The notes below the pieces were generated by a model. The model made no database searches. It saw nothing but the letters and a program-made list of their open reading frames with translations, and was not told the origin of the DNA. 64,000 bases of DNA from NCBI RefSeq assembly GCF_007713735.2, contig NZ_VMNW02000024.1, positions 1 to 64,000 of the forward strand. The letters run 5' to 3'. Numbering within the stretch: the stretch's first letter is position 1; each line of letters starts with the position of its first letter. Of the stretch, positions 34,101 to 46,100 are shown one piece after another. Source of the stretch: Amycolatopsis acidicola (GTDB taxonomy: Bacteria; Actinomycetota; Actinomycetes; Mycobacteriales; Pseudonocardiaceae). Position numbers and translations under genes: made by a program.

Positions 34101-37100
34101 GCACCCGGCAGCTGGCCGATGAACCACGACGTGTAGTTCAGCCCGTACGCGCCGCTGATCGTCTCGATGTACTCCAGCGTTTCCGGGCGAACCGGTTGCG
34201 CGGCACCGGAAGCGCTCAGCAGTTCCTGCGCGATGCGGTCGCGGCGGTCCTTCTGTTCGCGGCCGAGCTGTGGCGGCTGCGCGAGGGTGTCCGCCGTCGT
34301 CGAGTCACGTACGAAGGTGAGCGGCTGCAGGCCGTCCGGCCGGACGCGGACGGCGTCGCCGAGCCAGCCCTGGTGCTCGTCGAGGAACTGCCTGCGCGCC
34401 GTCGGCGTGAGCACGTCGTGCAGCACGGTCAGATCGACCGCGACATCGCGCAGGCGCACCAGCTGCGCGGGCGTCGGGCGGGCGGAAAGCCCTTCGTCAC
34501 GCAGGAACTGCTCGAAAGCCTCCAGTTCGGCCGGGTCCTCCGGGGCGTAGCCGAACCACCGCGCGGCGTCCTCGATCGACCGCGGTTCGGCGACCGGCTC
34601 CGCCGTGCTCAGCAGCTCCCGCAGCGCGGCGCGCAACAGGATGTCCAGCATGAACCGGTCGTGCCCGGCGGGCACCGGCTCGGCCCAGCCGCGTTCGGCC
34701 TGTGCTTCGTACAGCTCGCGCAGCGCGTCCATCCCGAACGCGGCGGCGACCTGCACGGCGGCTGGCAGGTGCTCGCCGAAGCGTTCGTAGATCTCGTTCA
34801 GCGGCAGCACGGCGGGGTGGTCGAGCAGGCGGCGCACGACGTCCGGGTCGGCGAACGCGTCGTGCAGCCTGCGCCCGAAGTCCAGCGTCGACTGGGCGCC
34901 TTCGAACAGTGCCAGCAGCATTTCCCTGCTGTCTGGCTGGAAATCGTCCGGTTCCGGGGCGCCGACCAGATCGGCGGGCAGCTCGACGCGGTAGGCGTAG
35001 AAGTCCCGCAACGAATACCGGACCCGTGGCCGCGCGAGATCGGCGTGCCAGGACACCCACATCGAGTAGGTGCGGCCCTGATGGTCGGTGACGAGGATCG
35101 TGCGCTGCTGGTTGAGCTGCCCGCTGACGATCGCGCGCACGTCGCTCACCGCGTCCCCGAGCAGCACCCGGAGACCCGCGGCCGCCTCGTCCCACGCCTG
35201 GTCGTTGTTGGCGCGGTCGGTGGAGACGGCGGGGCGCAGCTGTTCCTTCTTCGCCCGGAACGCGTCGCCGAGGTCGGTTCCCGGGTTTCGCCGGACGTAC
35301 TCGCGCGCCTCGGCCAGCGCGATCAGGTCGGTGGTGTACGGGCGCAACCGGATGCGGTGCCGCTCGCGCAACGCGGCGAACGCCTCCCGCTGCGCCAGGT
35401 TTTCCGGGTCGTAGCCGAACATCCTGGCGGCGACGCCCCTGGTCTTGTTGCGCGCCCACTGCACGCGGGTCTGCGGCAGATCGCCGACGCCGTAGACCAC
35501 GAACCGGTAAGTCAGCACGTTGCGCAGCCCCGCGATGATCGCGAACCGCTGATCGTCCTCACTCGTCCCGGCAGGCAGTTCGAGCCGGTAGTGGTCCGGC
35601 TTCGCCCCGGTCAGCACCATGCGCGGGCTGCGGAGCCCGGCCAGCGTGGCGACGGTCAGCTCGACGGGATTTCCCAGGCGGTCACGGAAAACCACCAGCA
35701 CCTCGTCGCCGGATCGCCGCACCTGCCCGGCATCCAGGTCGTCGAGGTAGAGGCCGCCCGCGATCGCGGCCGCGTGCTTCGCCGCGTCGCCGCTGACCGG
35801 CCCGCCCGCCGCGAGCAGGTGCAGCGGCCGAGGGTTGCTCGCCTGCTGGTCGGCCAGGATCAGCCGCACCTGGTCGGCGATCAGCGTGGGCGCCTGCGAA
35901 CCGAGGTGCCGGATCGGGGCCACCACGCGATAGGCGCCGTCCTCCTGCAGGAACGCCTCCGGGCCGATCGGCACCTCGTCGCGAAGCTGCTGGTACACCG
36001 GCCAGAGCTCGCCTTCGGTGCCGGTACCGGTCAACGAGGACCAGCGGTCCACGACCTCGCCGCCGTCGCGCAGCACGATCTCCGCAGTACCCGCGCCGCG
36101 GCGGTGGACCCGCACCAGGATCTGCTCGCGGTCCTCCGGTGAGATCTCGACGCTGACGTCGGCGCCGTACTCCTGGATCGAAGTCTGGACCGAGTTGCGG
36201 ATCGCCTCCAGCATCGAGCTGCCGACGATCGCCTCGGGCTCGGCCGCGACGACGGGGTCCGCCGGCCGCATGGTCCCCGGCTCGAGCTCGGCTTCGGCCG
36301 CCGCGCGAAGCCGGGTGAAGCGCGCCCCGAGATCACCTCGGTGGCGGAGCACCGCCGGATCGCTCAGCGCTTCGGCGAGCAGACCGAGGTCCGCGGACAG
36401 CGGGTCGAGTTCGATGCGCTCGGCCAGTAGCCGGGCGCGCACCGCGTCCAGCCCCTCCGGCGCCGGACGGCCCATCAGCCTCGCGACCGCGGCGAGTTCC
36501 GTTTCCCTGGCCCAGTTCTCGTCCACCCTCGGCAGTTCGGCCTCACCGGTGATCCACGCCCGGTGGGCGAGCACGTCGCGCAGCGCGGCCAGGATCGCGC
36601 GGTGGTTTTCCGGCCCGGACGCGGTGGCGGGCAGCTCGAGGCGGTGCACGTTCCGTTCCGCGGTCGTCAGTACCAGCCGCGGCGTGCGCAGGTCCCGCAC
36701 CGTCGCCACCTGGAGCCGGAAGTCGTCGTGCCCGTCGTCGAACACGAGCGTCGGGATGTCCTGGCCCGCCTGGGTTTCCGCGGTCAGCTGCGGGAAGAGC
36801 AGCGGCGCGACCCTGGTGACCGACTCCAGCACCGGATCGGCCACCGGCGGCCCCGGCACCGGCCGCGCCTCGGCGGGCATGGACCGGTTCCGCAGGCGGG
36901 ACAACGTGATCAGCCGGATCTGGTCGCCGGCGACGGCGAACGCCGCGTCCCCGAGCCGCGACCACGGCGTGGTGATCTCGTACTCGGCGGAGCGCAGGCC
37001 CTGCGAGTCGGCGGGCATCGGCGGCAGATCCTGGTACCGGCCCTGGTACCTGGCCTGGTATTCGCGCACGTCGCGGAAGTACTGCCACGGGACCCCGGAA

Positions 37101-40100
37101 TCGCGCTGCAGCACGGTGAACGTCTGCCCCTGCTGATCGGTCAGGTTCAGCAGCAGGTGGCCTTCGCTGTTCAGCTGCGCCCACACCGAAATGCCCAGTT
37201 CGCGAACCCGGTTGGCGACGGCCTTCCTTGCTCGTTCCACCTGTTCGGTGGTCAGCGGCGGGCCCGCTTCCGGCGTGCCCGTGCCCTCCGGTTCGGCGGC
37301 CGGCTCCTCGGGCGTCCCCGCGTGCCGGGCGAGCCAGTCGGGGTCGACCCGCGTGACCAGCCTCTCGGTGAGGTCGAACGCCTGCCGGAAATTGTCCGGA
37401 GTGGACGGTCCGGGGATCTCCGTGTCCCCGTAGGCGAGGTGGCGGAACGCGAGCAGGTCGCGGAAGCCGCCGATGACCGCGATCAGCTGGTCGTTCTCCG
37501 AAAGCCCCGGCGGCAGCTCGAGTGTCGAGACACCCCTCGTGTGCAGCCGCAGGCGCGGCTCCTCCAGATCGGGCCGGACGACCACGGCGAGCCGGACGTC
37601 GGTCTCCCGCCGGACGGCGCTCCCGCCCGGCGCCGGCACCTGGATCACCATCGTCAGGCGGTTCTCGTCCGGGTCGAGCCGCCCGAAGCTGCCGCCGAAC
37701 GTGGCACCGGCGATCCTGGCCACCCTCGTCGCGTACTCCGGCGACATCGGGAGTTCATGCGACCAGCCGAGCCGGGTCAGGTTCCGCGGCAGTAGCTCGG
37801 CACGCAGCCTCGCCCGGGTGATCAGGAGGACCTGGTCGGCCAGCAATGCGGGCACGGACACGCCGAGCCTGCCCAGCGGCAACGGCACCGTGTACTCGTT
37901 GCCCCGGCGCACCGTGAAGCTTTCGTCGGCGGGCAGCTGGCTGACCCGCAGATCGCGGTAGACCTGCCACAGCTCGTCGCTGTCCTCGACCAGCACGCTG
38001 AACTCGTGCTGCCGGGTGCCGAGCCTGGTCACCCGCAGCGAAAGCCTGCCGTTCGGGAGGCGTTCGGCTGTCGCCTGCAGCCCGTGTTCGAGCAGCGCAC
38101 GGGTGACGACGGCGGAGATCTCCGGCAGCGAGCCGTTGTCCGACGGGTCGATGGGCGGCGGCAGCTCGGGCGCGCGCCTCGCCTGGCGCAGGTCCGGGAT
38201 CGCCGGCGCGATCTGTTCGATCCGCAGCAGCTCGTCCCGGTAGGCGGCGGCCAGTTTCGCGGTCCGGCGCAGCGCGCGCCTCCGCCGCATCCGCACGACG
38301 GGTGAGTCGCCCCGGTGGAATCCGGCTCCCCTGGCGACTTCGCGCATCGCCAGCAACATGCCGTCGTACGGACCGTCCAGCGCGCGGATCCCGGCACGGG
38401 CCAGCAATTCGACGAACCGCCGGCGCTCGGCGAGGTCGGTGGGGTCGACGCCGAACCAGCCCGCGATCCGCGAAAGGGTGGCCTCGACCGCCCATCGCGC
38501 CCCGGCGGGTGGCAGTTCTCCTTCTCCCGCAACGGAAACCTGATAGGCAGCCGCGGCGCGCAGTGCCTCGACGATCTCCTCGTGCTGCTCCCGCTCACTC
38601 AGCCCGGCCGGCAGTTCGAGCCGGTAGCTGCGCTCCTCTCCTTCGCTCAGCACGAGCTTCGGCACCATGCCCTGCGCGCGATTCCGCCCGGTGGTGATCC
38701 GCAGCCGGGCCGACCTGCCTTCGGCGTCCCGGTAGGAGATCTGCATCGCCTGGTTTTCGAGGTCGGTGAACGGCTGGACCCGCGACATCCAGGGGGCGAG
38801 CAGTTCGGCCGCCGTGTTCGCGGCCAGCGTGAGCACGCGCGGCGCCACCAGGTCGGGCTCCCCTGACTCCAGTTCGACCGTGCCGAGCCGGTCGGCGATC
38901 GCGAGCGCGACCTTGTCCGCGGCCAGTCGCGCGGCGACCCGCGGGTCGAGTCCGGCGAAGGGACTGAGCACCTGGTAGACGTCGTGGTGCTCGCCGAACG
39001 CGCGATGCGCGGGCGGCCGGTTCCCGGCGCGCAGCTCCGCGTACACCGGCCATTCGTAGGCCTCGTCCCGGATCAGAACCTGGAACTCTTCCCCGGTGGC
39101 GGTGGCGATCCGGACCTGCACCGACCTGTTTCCCGGCCCCTGCGTCAGATCCGGGCCGGTGAAACTCGGGATCGCGTGGACCGGCAGGCCCTGCACCCGC
39201 GCGATCAGCTCCGTGATGAAGGCGGTGCGGTACTCCTCGCTCTCCAGACCTGGCCGGGACACGGTCGGCTCTTCCGTCAGGTCCCCGCCGAGCAGGTCGC
39301 GGTAGGCGACCACCCGCGCGGCGTAGGCGGCGATCGTCTCCAGGTCCCTGCCGCGACCGTCGGGCAACCGCAGGCGGTGCGCGCCGGCCGTGCCGAGCAG
39401 TTGCACGCTGGGCTGGGTGAGGCCGTCCTGTTCGCTCAGGTAGAGCCGGAACTGCTCGCCGTGGCCATCGGTGAGGAACACCCAGAGATCGCCGTTGGTG
39501 GAGTACACGACGGGATGGGAGCGCGGGCTCAGCCGGTGGATGAGCTGCTCCAGCTGCCGGCGCGTGTGGTCCGCCAGTCCCGCCGTCCGGTCGGGGTGGA
39601 GCCGGACCGCGTCCCGCACGGCGGGGATCCCGAGCCTGGTGGCCGTGATCGCCAGTGCCTGCTCGGCGACGAACAAGGGGGCGAGCTCGTCCGACCCCGG
39701 CGACGACGCCTCGAAGAACCGGCCCACCCGCTTCGGCGAAGCCCAGCCGCGCCCGTCCGTGCGCAGTTCGGTTTGCCGGTTTCCCTTGGTGTACAAGGCA
39801 AGCCGGTAGGGGCCCGCGCTACCGCCGTCGGTGATCTCCAGCCAGACGGTGCCTTCGTGGTTCATCCGCGCGACGACGGTCGCGTCGAACACGGCCAGCC
39901 GCGCGGCGACGGCGGTGACGCTGTCGGCGACCCAGCGCTGGGAGATCAGGTCGTCGGCAGTCAGCTGCGCCCGGACGATGTCGGCGACGGCGTGCGCCCG
40001 GCGAGCCTCGCCGATGCGGCGCGACAACGTGCGGTGGCTGACGTGGTGCGGCACGCCCGGGCTGTCCTGGGTGACCGAATACGTGATGCCGCCGGCGAAC

Positions 40101-43100
40101 GTGAGTTCGGTGCTCGCCGGTCCGACGATCAGCGCACGGGACGCACGCTCGTCGCCCGGCTCGGCGTCGAGGCGTACGAAGATCGTGTGCTCGACACCGG
40201 CTTCGGTGGTGACGTGCACCCGCACCGCGGCCGGCTCCGGGATGACTTCGAGCGTCGCGCCGTCCAGCTCCGGCAAGGCGCGGACCAGCGCCTCGGCTTC
40301 CGCGATCCAGCCACCGGAGACCGCTTGCGGGGCTTGGGTTTCCGCAGTTTCCGAGGCTGCCGGGGCTGCCGTCGTTTCCGGTGCCGCCTCGCCGGGATCC
40401 ACGAGCGCGTCGATCGTCGCGACGACGAAGTCCGCGCGTCCGGTGTCGCTGGTGACGTCGCGCAGCGTCCGGTAGCCGACGAAGTGGCGTGACCCCGACT
40501 CGTCCTGCGAGACCGCGTAACGGCCTTCGGCGAGCGCGAACTCCGCGGTGCCCGCGCCGACGAGCAGGGTAGTGGCCGTGTCCGGGTCCTCGTCGCTTGG
40601 CTGCTCCCGGAAGAAGATCGTGTACTGCTCTCCGCCCGCCGTCTCGACGTGCACCCGCAACGCGCCGGGCAGCTCTTCGAGCGCCCAGGTGGCGTCGGCC
40701 AGGTTCGGCAGCGCCCGCAGCCCTTCCTCGACGGCACGGACCCAGGGCGCGCCGGTCTCCGGGCGGAACGGTTCGAGCAGGCCGGTGACGACGCCGAGCA
40801 GGAACTCCGTGCGCTCCGCCGGGGTGAACTCGGCCGGCACCGTCCGGTAGCCGACGTAATGCCACGGCCCCGACTCGTCCTGCGACACGGTGTGCGCCAC
40901 GCCCCCGAACCGGAATTCCACCGTGCCCGCGCCGATCAGCAGGTTCGACTCCGCGTCCGGGAGCCCGTCCGGCAGGTCGTCCCGGACGAAGACCGTGTAG
41001 TGCTCCCCTTCGGCCGTCTCGAAATGCACCCGCACGGCACCGGGCACCTCGGTGAGTTCGAAGCTTCCGCCCGCCAGTTCCGGCAGCGCCGCCAACGCCG
41101 CTTCCGCATCCCGGACCCACTCCGTGGCCTCAGCGGGCTCCTCGGCCTCAGCGGGCTCAGCGGGCTCAGCGGGCTCAGCGGGCTCAGCGGGCTCAGCGGG
41201 CTCCTGAGTCTCCGCAGGCTCCTCGGCGACCTGCGGCGGCTGCGCCGGAACACCGGCCGCTGCCCAGATGTCGCGGTCGGCGTGCCCCACCCTGGCGCGG
41301 CCGAGGAGCTGGTCCGCGAGCCAGGACGCGTAGCGCGCGCCGTGTCCCCGCAGCGCCGCGATGACCGTGATCGCCCAGTCGTCGTCGTGGTCCTCGGTCG
41401 GAGTCGGCTCGTGCAGGAACGCACTGGCCGTTCGCCCCTCCTCGACGGTCCACCGCCCGGCGAACCGCCTACCGAGGTCGTACCCGAAGCCCGTCATCCC
41501 GGCGGGCCGCGACAGCAGCGCGTCGGCCAGCCAGCCGGGCCTTTCCCTTGTCACGAAAGAACGTCGTGCTTCGGGTGTCCAGGCGTCGTGGACGACGGTC
41601 AGCTCGATCGCGAGCGCACGCAGCCGGACCAGATCGGTCTCGCTGGTGAGGTCCAGTCCGGTGCCCAGCACCAGCTCGCGGAAGTCGTCGAACTCGCTTT
41701 CCGGGTCGAACCCGAACCACCGGGCGGCATCCCCGGCCACCGGCGCCGGTACCTGCACCGCGTCGTGCCGCAGATCGCGCAGAATCCGGTACACGGCCCG
41801 GATTTCGTTCTCCCCCGGCGCGAGCGCCTCCGGCCGGATGTGCTCGTAGAGGTAGTCCCATCCCAGCAGCGCGGCGACCCGGACGGCCTCCGGCGTCGCG
41901 AAGCCGAACCGCCGGTAGAGCTCCGGCCAGGACGGCGCCTCGCCGTCCATCAGGCTCCACTCCAGCAGTTCCGGCTGCTGGACGGCGTCCCGGAGCATTG
42001 CGCCGAGGTTCCGCGTCGCGAACAGCGCACCGACATCGACCGTGCCGGCCGGGACTGTCGACACGGTGGGGTCGAGGTGGAGCCGGTGGAAGCCGCCGAC
42101 CACCCCGGGCCGCAGCGTGGGTTCACCGGCACCGACCTGCCAGCGGGGCAGCACCGAAATCGCGCGGTCGCCCCGGCGCACCGTCAGGGCCTGGTTGCCC
42201 GGCTCCCCGGTCACCGTCACCGACGGGTCGCCGATCAGCTGCCGGAGGACCGCCGCCGCGCGTTCCCACGCCTGGACGCCGTTCGGGTCGCCTCCGGGTA
42301 CCAGCGCCATCCCGGCGCGCACGGCCTCGAAGTCGTCCCGGATCGCGAAAACCTGCTCGGCGATGCCCGCGATCCGTTGTGCCACTTCGGATCGCGTGCC
42401 GTCGAGCGTGTCGTACCGGTGGAAGACCCCGTCCTGCCCGCCCTCGGGCCGCGGGGTGCCGGGGCGGAGGACGTCCACCAGCACGCGCTCGCCCTCGCGC
42501 GGCTGGAGGTCCAGCACCAGACGCCCGTCCGAACCGACGTGGCTGACGCCCACGCGCGAAACGCCGGGTATCCGCGCCGTGATCGCCTCGTGCGCGGCGG
42601 CAGCCATCAGAAGCCGGTGGACGGTCGCCGCGATCCCGGCGGGACCGTGGATCCCGGATTCGGCGTCCACGAGGCCGTCACCGCGCACGACCCGGTAAGA
42701 ATCGGTACCGGCGAACGCTTCCCCGCTGATGAAGACCTCGAGCTCGGACCCGTCCGCGAGTGTCAGGAGCGCCTCACCGCCCCGCTCCGCGTCCGTGCTC
42801 AGCACCTGCGCCGCGGCCACGCCCGGCACCCCGCCCAGCGCGTTTTCCAGTGCCGCCACCTGATCGCGGCCGAGGCTCGGCTCGATCGGCTCGCGGCCCC
42901 GCTCCATCGACGAGACGAACAGGTTCGTGTGCTCGGGCGCGGCGAGGTACCGCGCGATCAGCACGGCGGTGAGCGTGTCGTCGGACCAGCTCGCCACTTC
43001 CCGCAGTTCCTCGGACAGCAGCTCCGGCGGCACCGTGCGCAGCCATTCGAGGACGACCTGGTGGTCCTCGATCTCCCGGCCGAGCATGAAGCCGATCAGG

Positions 43101-46100
43101 TCGTCGTTCTCACGCTCCGCGTTCAGCGGCGAGGGCCGCAGGGAGGTGACGGCCTCCTTGAGCAGCGTGGCGACGAGCAGGTTCAGCTCTTCACCCACGG
43201 CAAGGCCGATCCGCCCGGAGCTCCAGTCGTAAACCCCGGGCGCGTCCAGGTACGCCAGCAGGTCGGTGCGGCCAGCCGGAACCCCAACGCGGGTCAGCTC
43301 GAACGCGTCGTCCAGGAGCGCGTGCAAGCGGGCGCGGAGTTCGGGCCCGTTGGTCTTCAGGCCCTTCTTGCCCGCCGCGGTGGCGATCTTGCTCGCTGCC
43401 GACCAGGCCATCGCCTCGATGCGCGCCTTCGCCGCCGTGTCCAGGCGTGTGACGGTGAAGCGTGCATCGACCGGCGCGTAACGCGCGTCGACGACGGCCA
43501 GTGTTTCCAGCACGCGCTCCCGCACGTACCCGAGCCGGGTGTCGAGCGAGATCCGGGCCGGCATCGCCGAGCGGCCGATTCCGCGGGCATCCCTCGACAT
43601 CGCGGAGAACTCGATCCCGGCGTGCCCGCCCCTCGCGGGCGCAGACGGGGTGAAGTGCAGCTCGGCATTGGCACCCGAGGCGAACTCCACCGTGGCGACG
43701 ACCCGGCCGAGCGCGTCGCGGCCCGTGATGTCCAAACGCGACACAGACGGGGGCAGGTCAGCGGCGATTTCCCGCAGTGCGTCGAGGATTTCCGCGACAC
43801 CGGCGTCCCAGTCGACCGGCCCTTCCGCGCGGCCGTACTTGTCGTCCACAAGGGACCATCCGGCCGGCGGCTGATCCGGCTCCGCCACCAGCACCGGCTC
43901 GGGCTCGGGTTCCGGTTGCTCCTCCGGTTCCGCCGCCAGGTGCACCACCCAGCCTTCGGCGCCGGCCAACACGGCCGACGCGGGAACGGCGACGGGGTCC
44001 TCGCCCAGCCCGTAGGAATCCAGCACCTCGGCGAGCAGGGCCGCCTCCGGGGTGCCGCCGACGAACCGGATGGTCACCGAACCGGGGAACTCCGGGCTCT
44101 GCTCGGCGCCGGGCAGCACCGCGATCCGGGCCGCGTCGTCCTCGGCCAGCACCGCTTCGACGTAGTCGGTGTCGGCAGGGATGACGGTGATTCCCTTTGC
44201 TGCCAACGCTTCCAGGACGGCTTCCGGCCCATCCGCGGCGACGTGGGTGATCCCCGCGTTGGCGAGCCTGCCCGCCACCGCGACGAGGTGCCGTTGCATC
44301 GCCACGTCGCCGGGGTCACCGGTGAACACCGCGATGCGGTGCCCGGACAGCACTTCGCCGTAGCTCAGGGGAAGCGCTTCCCCAGTGGTGACGGCGAGTT
44401 CGATGCGCTGCCGCGAGTCGGCAGGCCCCGGCTCGGCTGGTGCTCCGAGTGCCACGGCGGGCAGGAAGTGGTTACCCCGCTTGAGAACGAAGACCCCGCC
44501 ACCGGCCGGACCGAGGTGCGTCGTCGAACCGTCCGTCTCGACGACCGTGACCGGCCCGCCTTCTTCGTGTCCCGGCACGGCGGACAGCGCACGCTCCAAC
44601 GCGTCCGGTCCCGCCGCGATCCACTGTGGACGGAGTCCGTGCTCGTCGAGGAACCGCTGCTGCGCTGCGGTGACCGTGCCGGGCCCGGTGAGACTGCCGA
44701 CCCCGCCGTGGCTCGCGCCGGCGCCCGCGAGCGTGGCCGCCAGCCAGGCGCCGTAGGACACCCCGTACTGGTCGATCGCGACCCGGACCTGCTCCCGCGC
44801 CGCTTCACCGGCGCCGGCGAGCACGGTGCTCGTGGTCCGGTCCAGCTGGTCGTGTGCCGGAACGGCGGGCAGCTCCGCGAGCGGGCTCAGGTGCGCCGGG
44901 CGGTACTTCAGGCCGTCGGTGAACCAGCCCGGGTCCTGCTCCAACACCCCGCGCCGCTGCCCAGGCTGTGCCAGGTTGTGCGTGATGGCCAGCTCCGCCG
45001 CCAGGTTCAGCAGCGCACGCCGGTCACGCTCGCCGGGCTGCTCCGGGTCCGGCACGCCCGCCGCGCGCAACAGCTCGACGAAGGCGTCGAGTTCGTCCGC
45101 GTAGTCGAACAGGGCGGCCGCGTCGGCGAGCGTCTCCGGGATCTCCGGCGCGCCGTCCAACTCGGAAAGCACGGCTTCGACGAACTCGCCCAACGCCGGA
45201 CCGGCGAGGTCGGCCTGTGCGCGCAGCAACGCGTACAAACCGTTGGGCGGCAGCCGATCCCGGAGGTAGGCCCGGACGTCGGACGCGGGTCGCGCCTGGC
45301 CGGTCCACGCGTCACGACGCTCGGCTTGCGGTGCGAACGGCTGCTCGGCGTCAACGCCCAGCGCCACCAGCAGCTCGGGGAGGTACTCGGCGTCTTCCAC
45401 CCCGGACTGGCGCGCCCACTCCTCGACGAAATCGAACAACTCACGGGGCAACCCGCCCTGCGTGCGGTCCGGCCCGACGAGCTCGGCCTGCACCGTCCTG
45501 CCACCGAACTCGAGGCCGGCCAGCTGCAGGTTGATCGCGCGGACCAGCGTTTCCCGGCCGCTGGAAAGCGCTTCCCGGAGCGAGATCGGCAGTGGCGCGC
45601 GGTAACCCCGCTCCCGCAATGCGGTCACGGCCCGCAGCAGTTCCGGCAGCGGCGCGGTGCGCCACTGCTCGACGATCCGGTCGACAGCCGCCGCCGCGGC
45701 GGCGCCGGTGATCCCGGGCGCTGTCCGCGATGGCGGCCGTTGCCCCAGCCAAGCGCTTTCCGCGACGACGTCGGTGAGCACGACCGACCGGCCGGAAAGC
45801 CGCACGGTGTGGTCGGTGTGCACGACGAACGAAGGCTCCGGCAGCACCAGCACCTGGCCGTCGATCGGCGTCGGCACCGCGCGCCGCGTCCGGACCCGGG
45901 TGATGAGCGTCTGCTGCGCGCTGCTCGCGGAATGCTTGGCGTACGCGGCTTCCCAACTGGACAGGCCGACGGTGGGCGCGGTCAGCGCGCTGCCCTGCGC
46001 CAGGTAACCGCTCGCGAGCGTGGTGAGCTGGTCGCCGGTCAGCTTGCCGGCCAGCGGAACGAGCCAGGCTACTTCGGACAGTGCCGTGCCGTGGGCGAAC

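Noticed and set aside
41149..41202. CRISPR array
   Set aside because: The 9-bp units are contiguous, without spacers, and encode an in-frame PAE linker.
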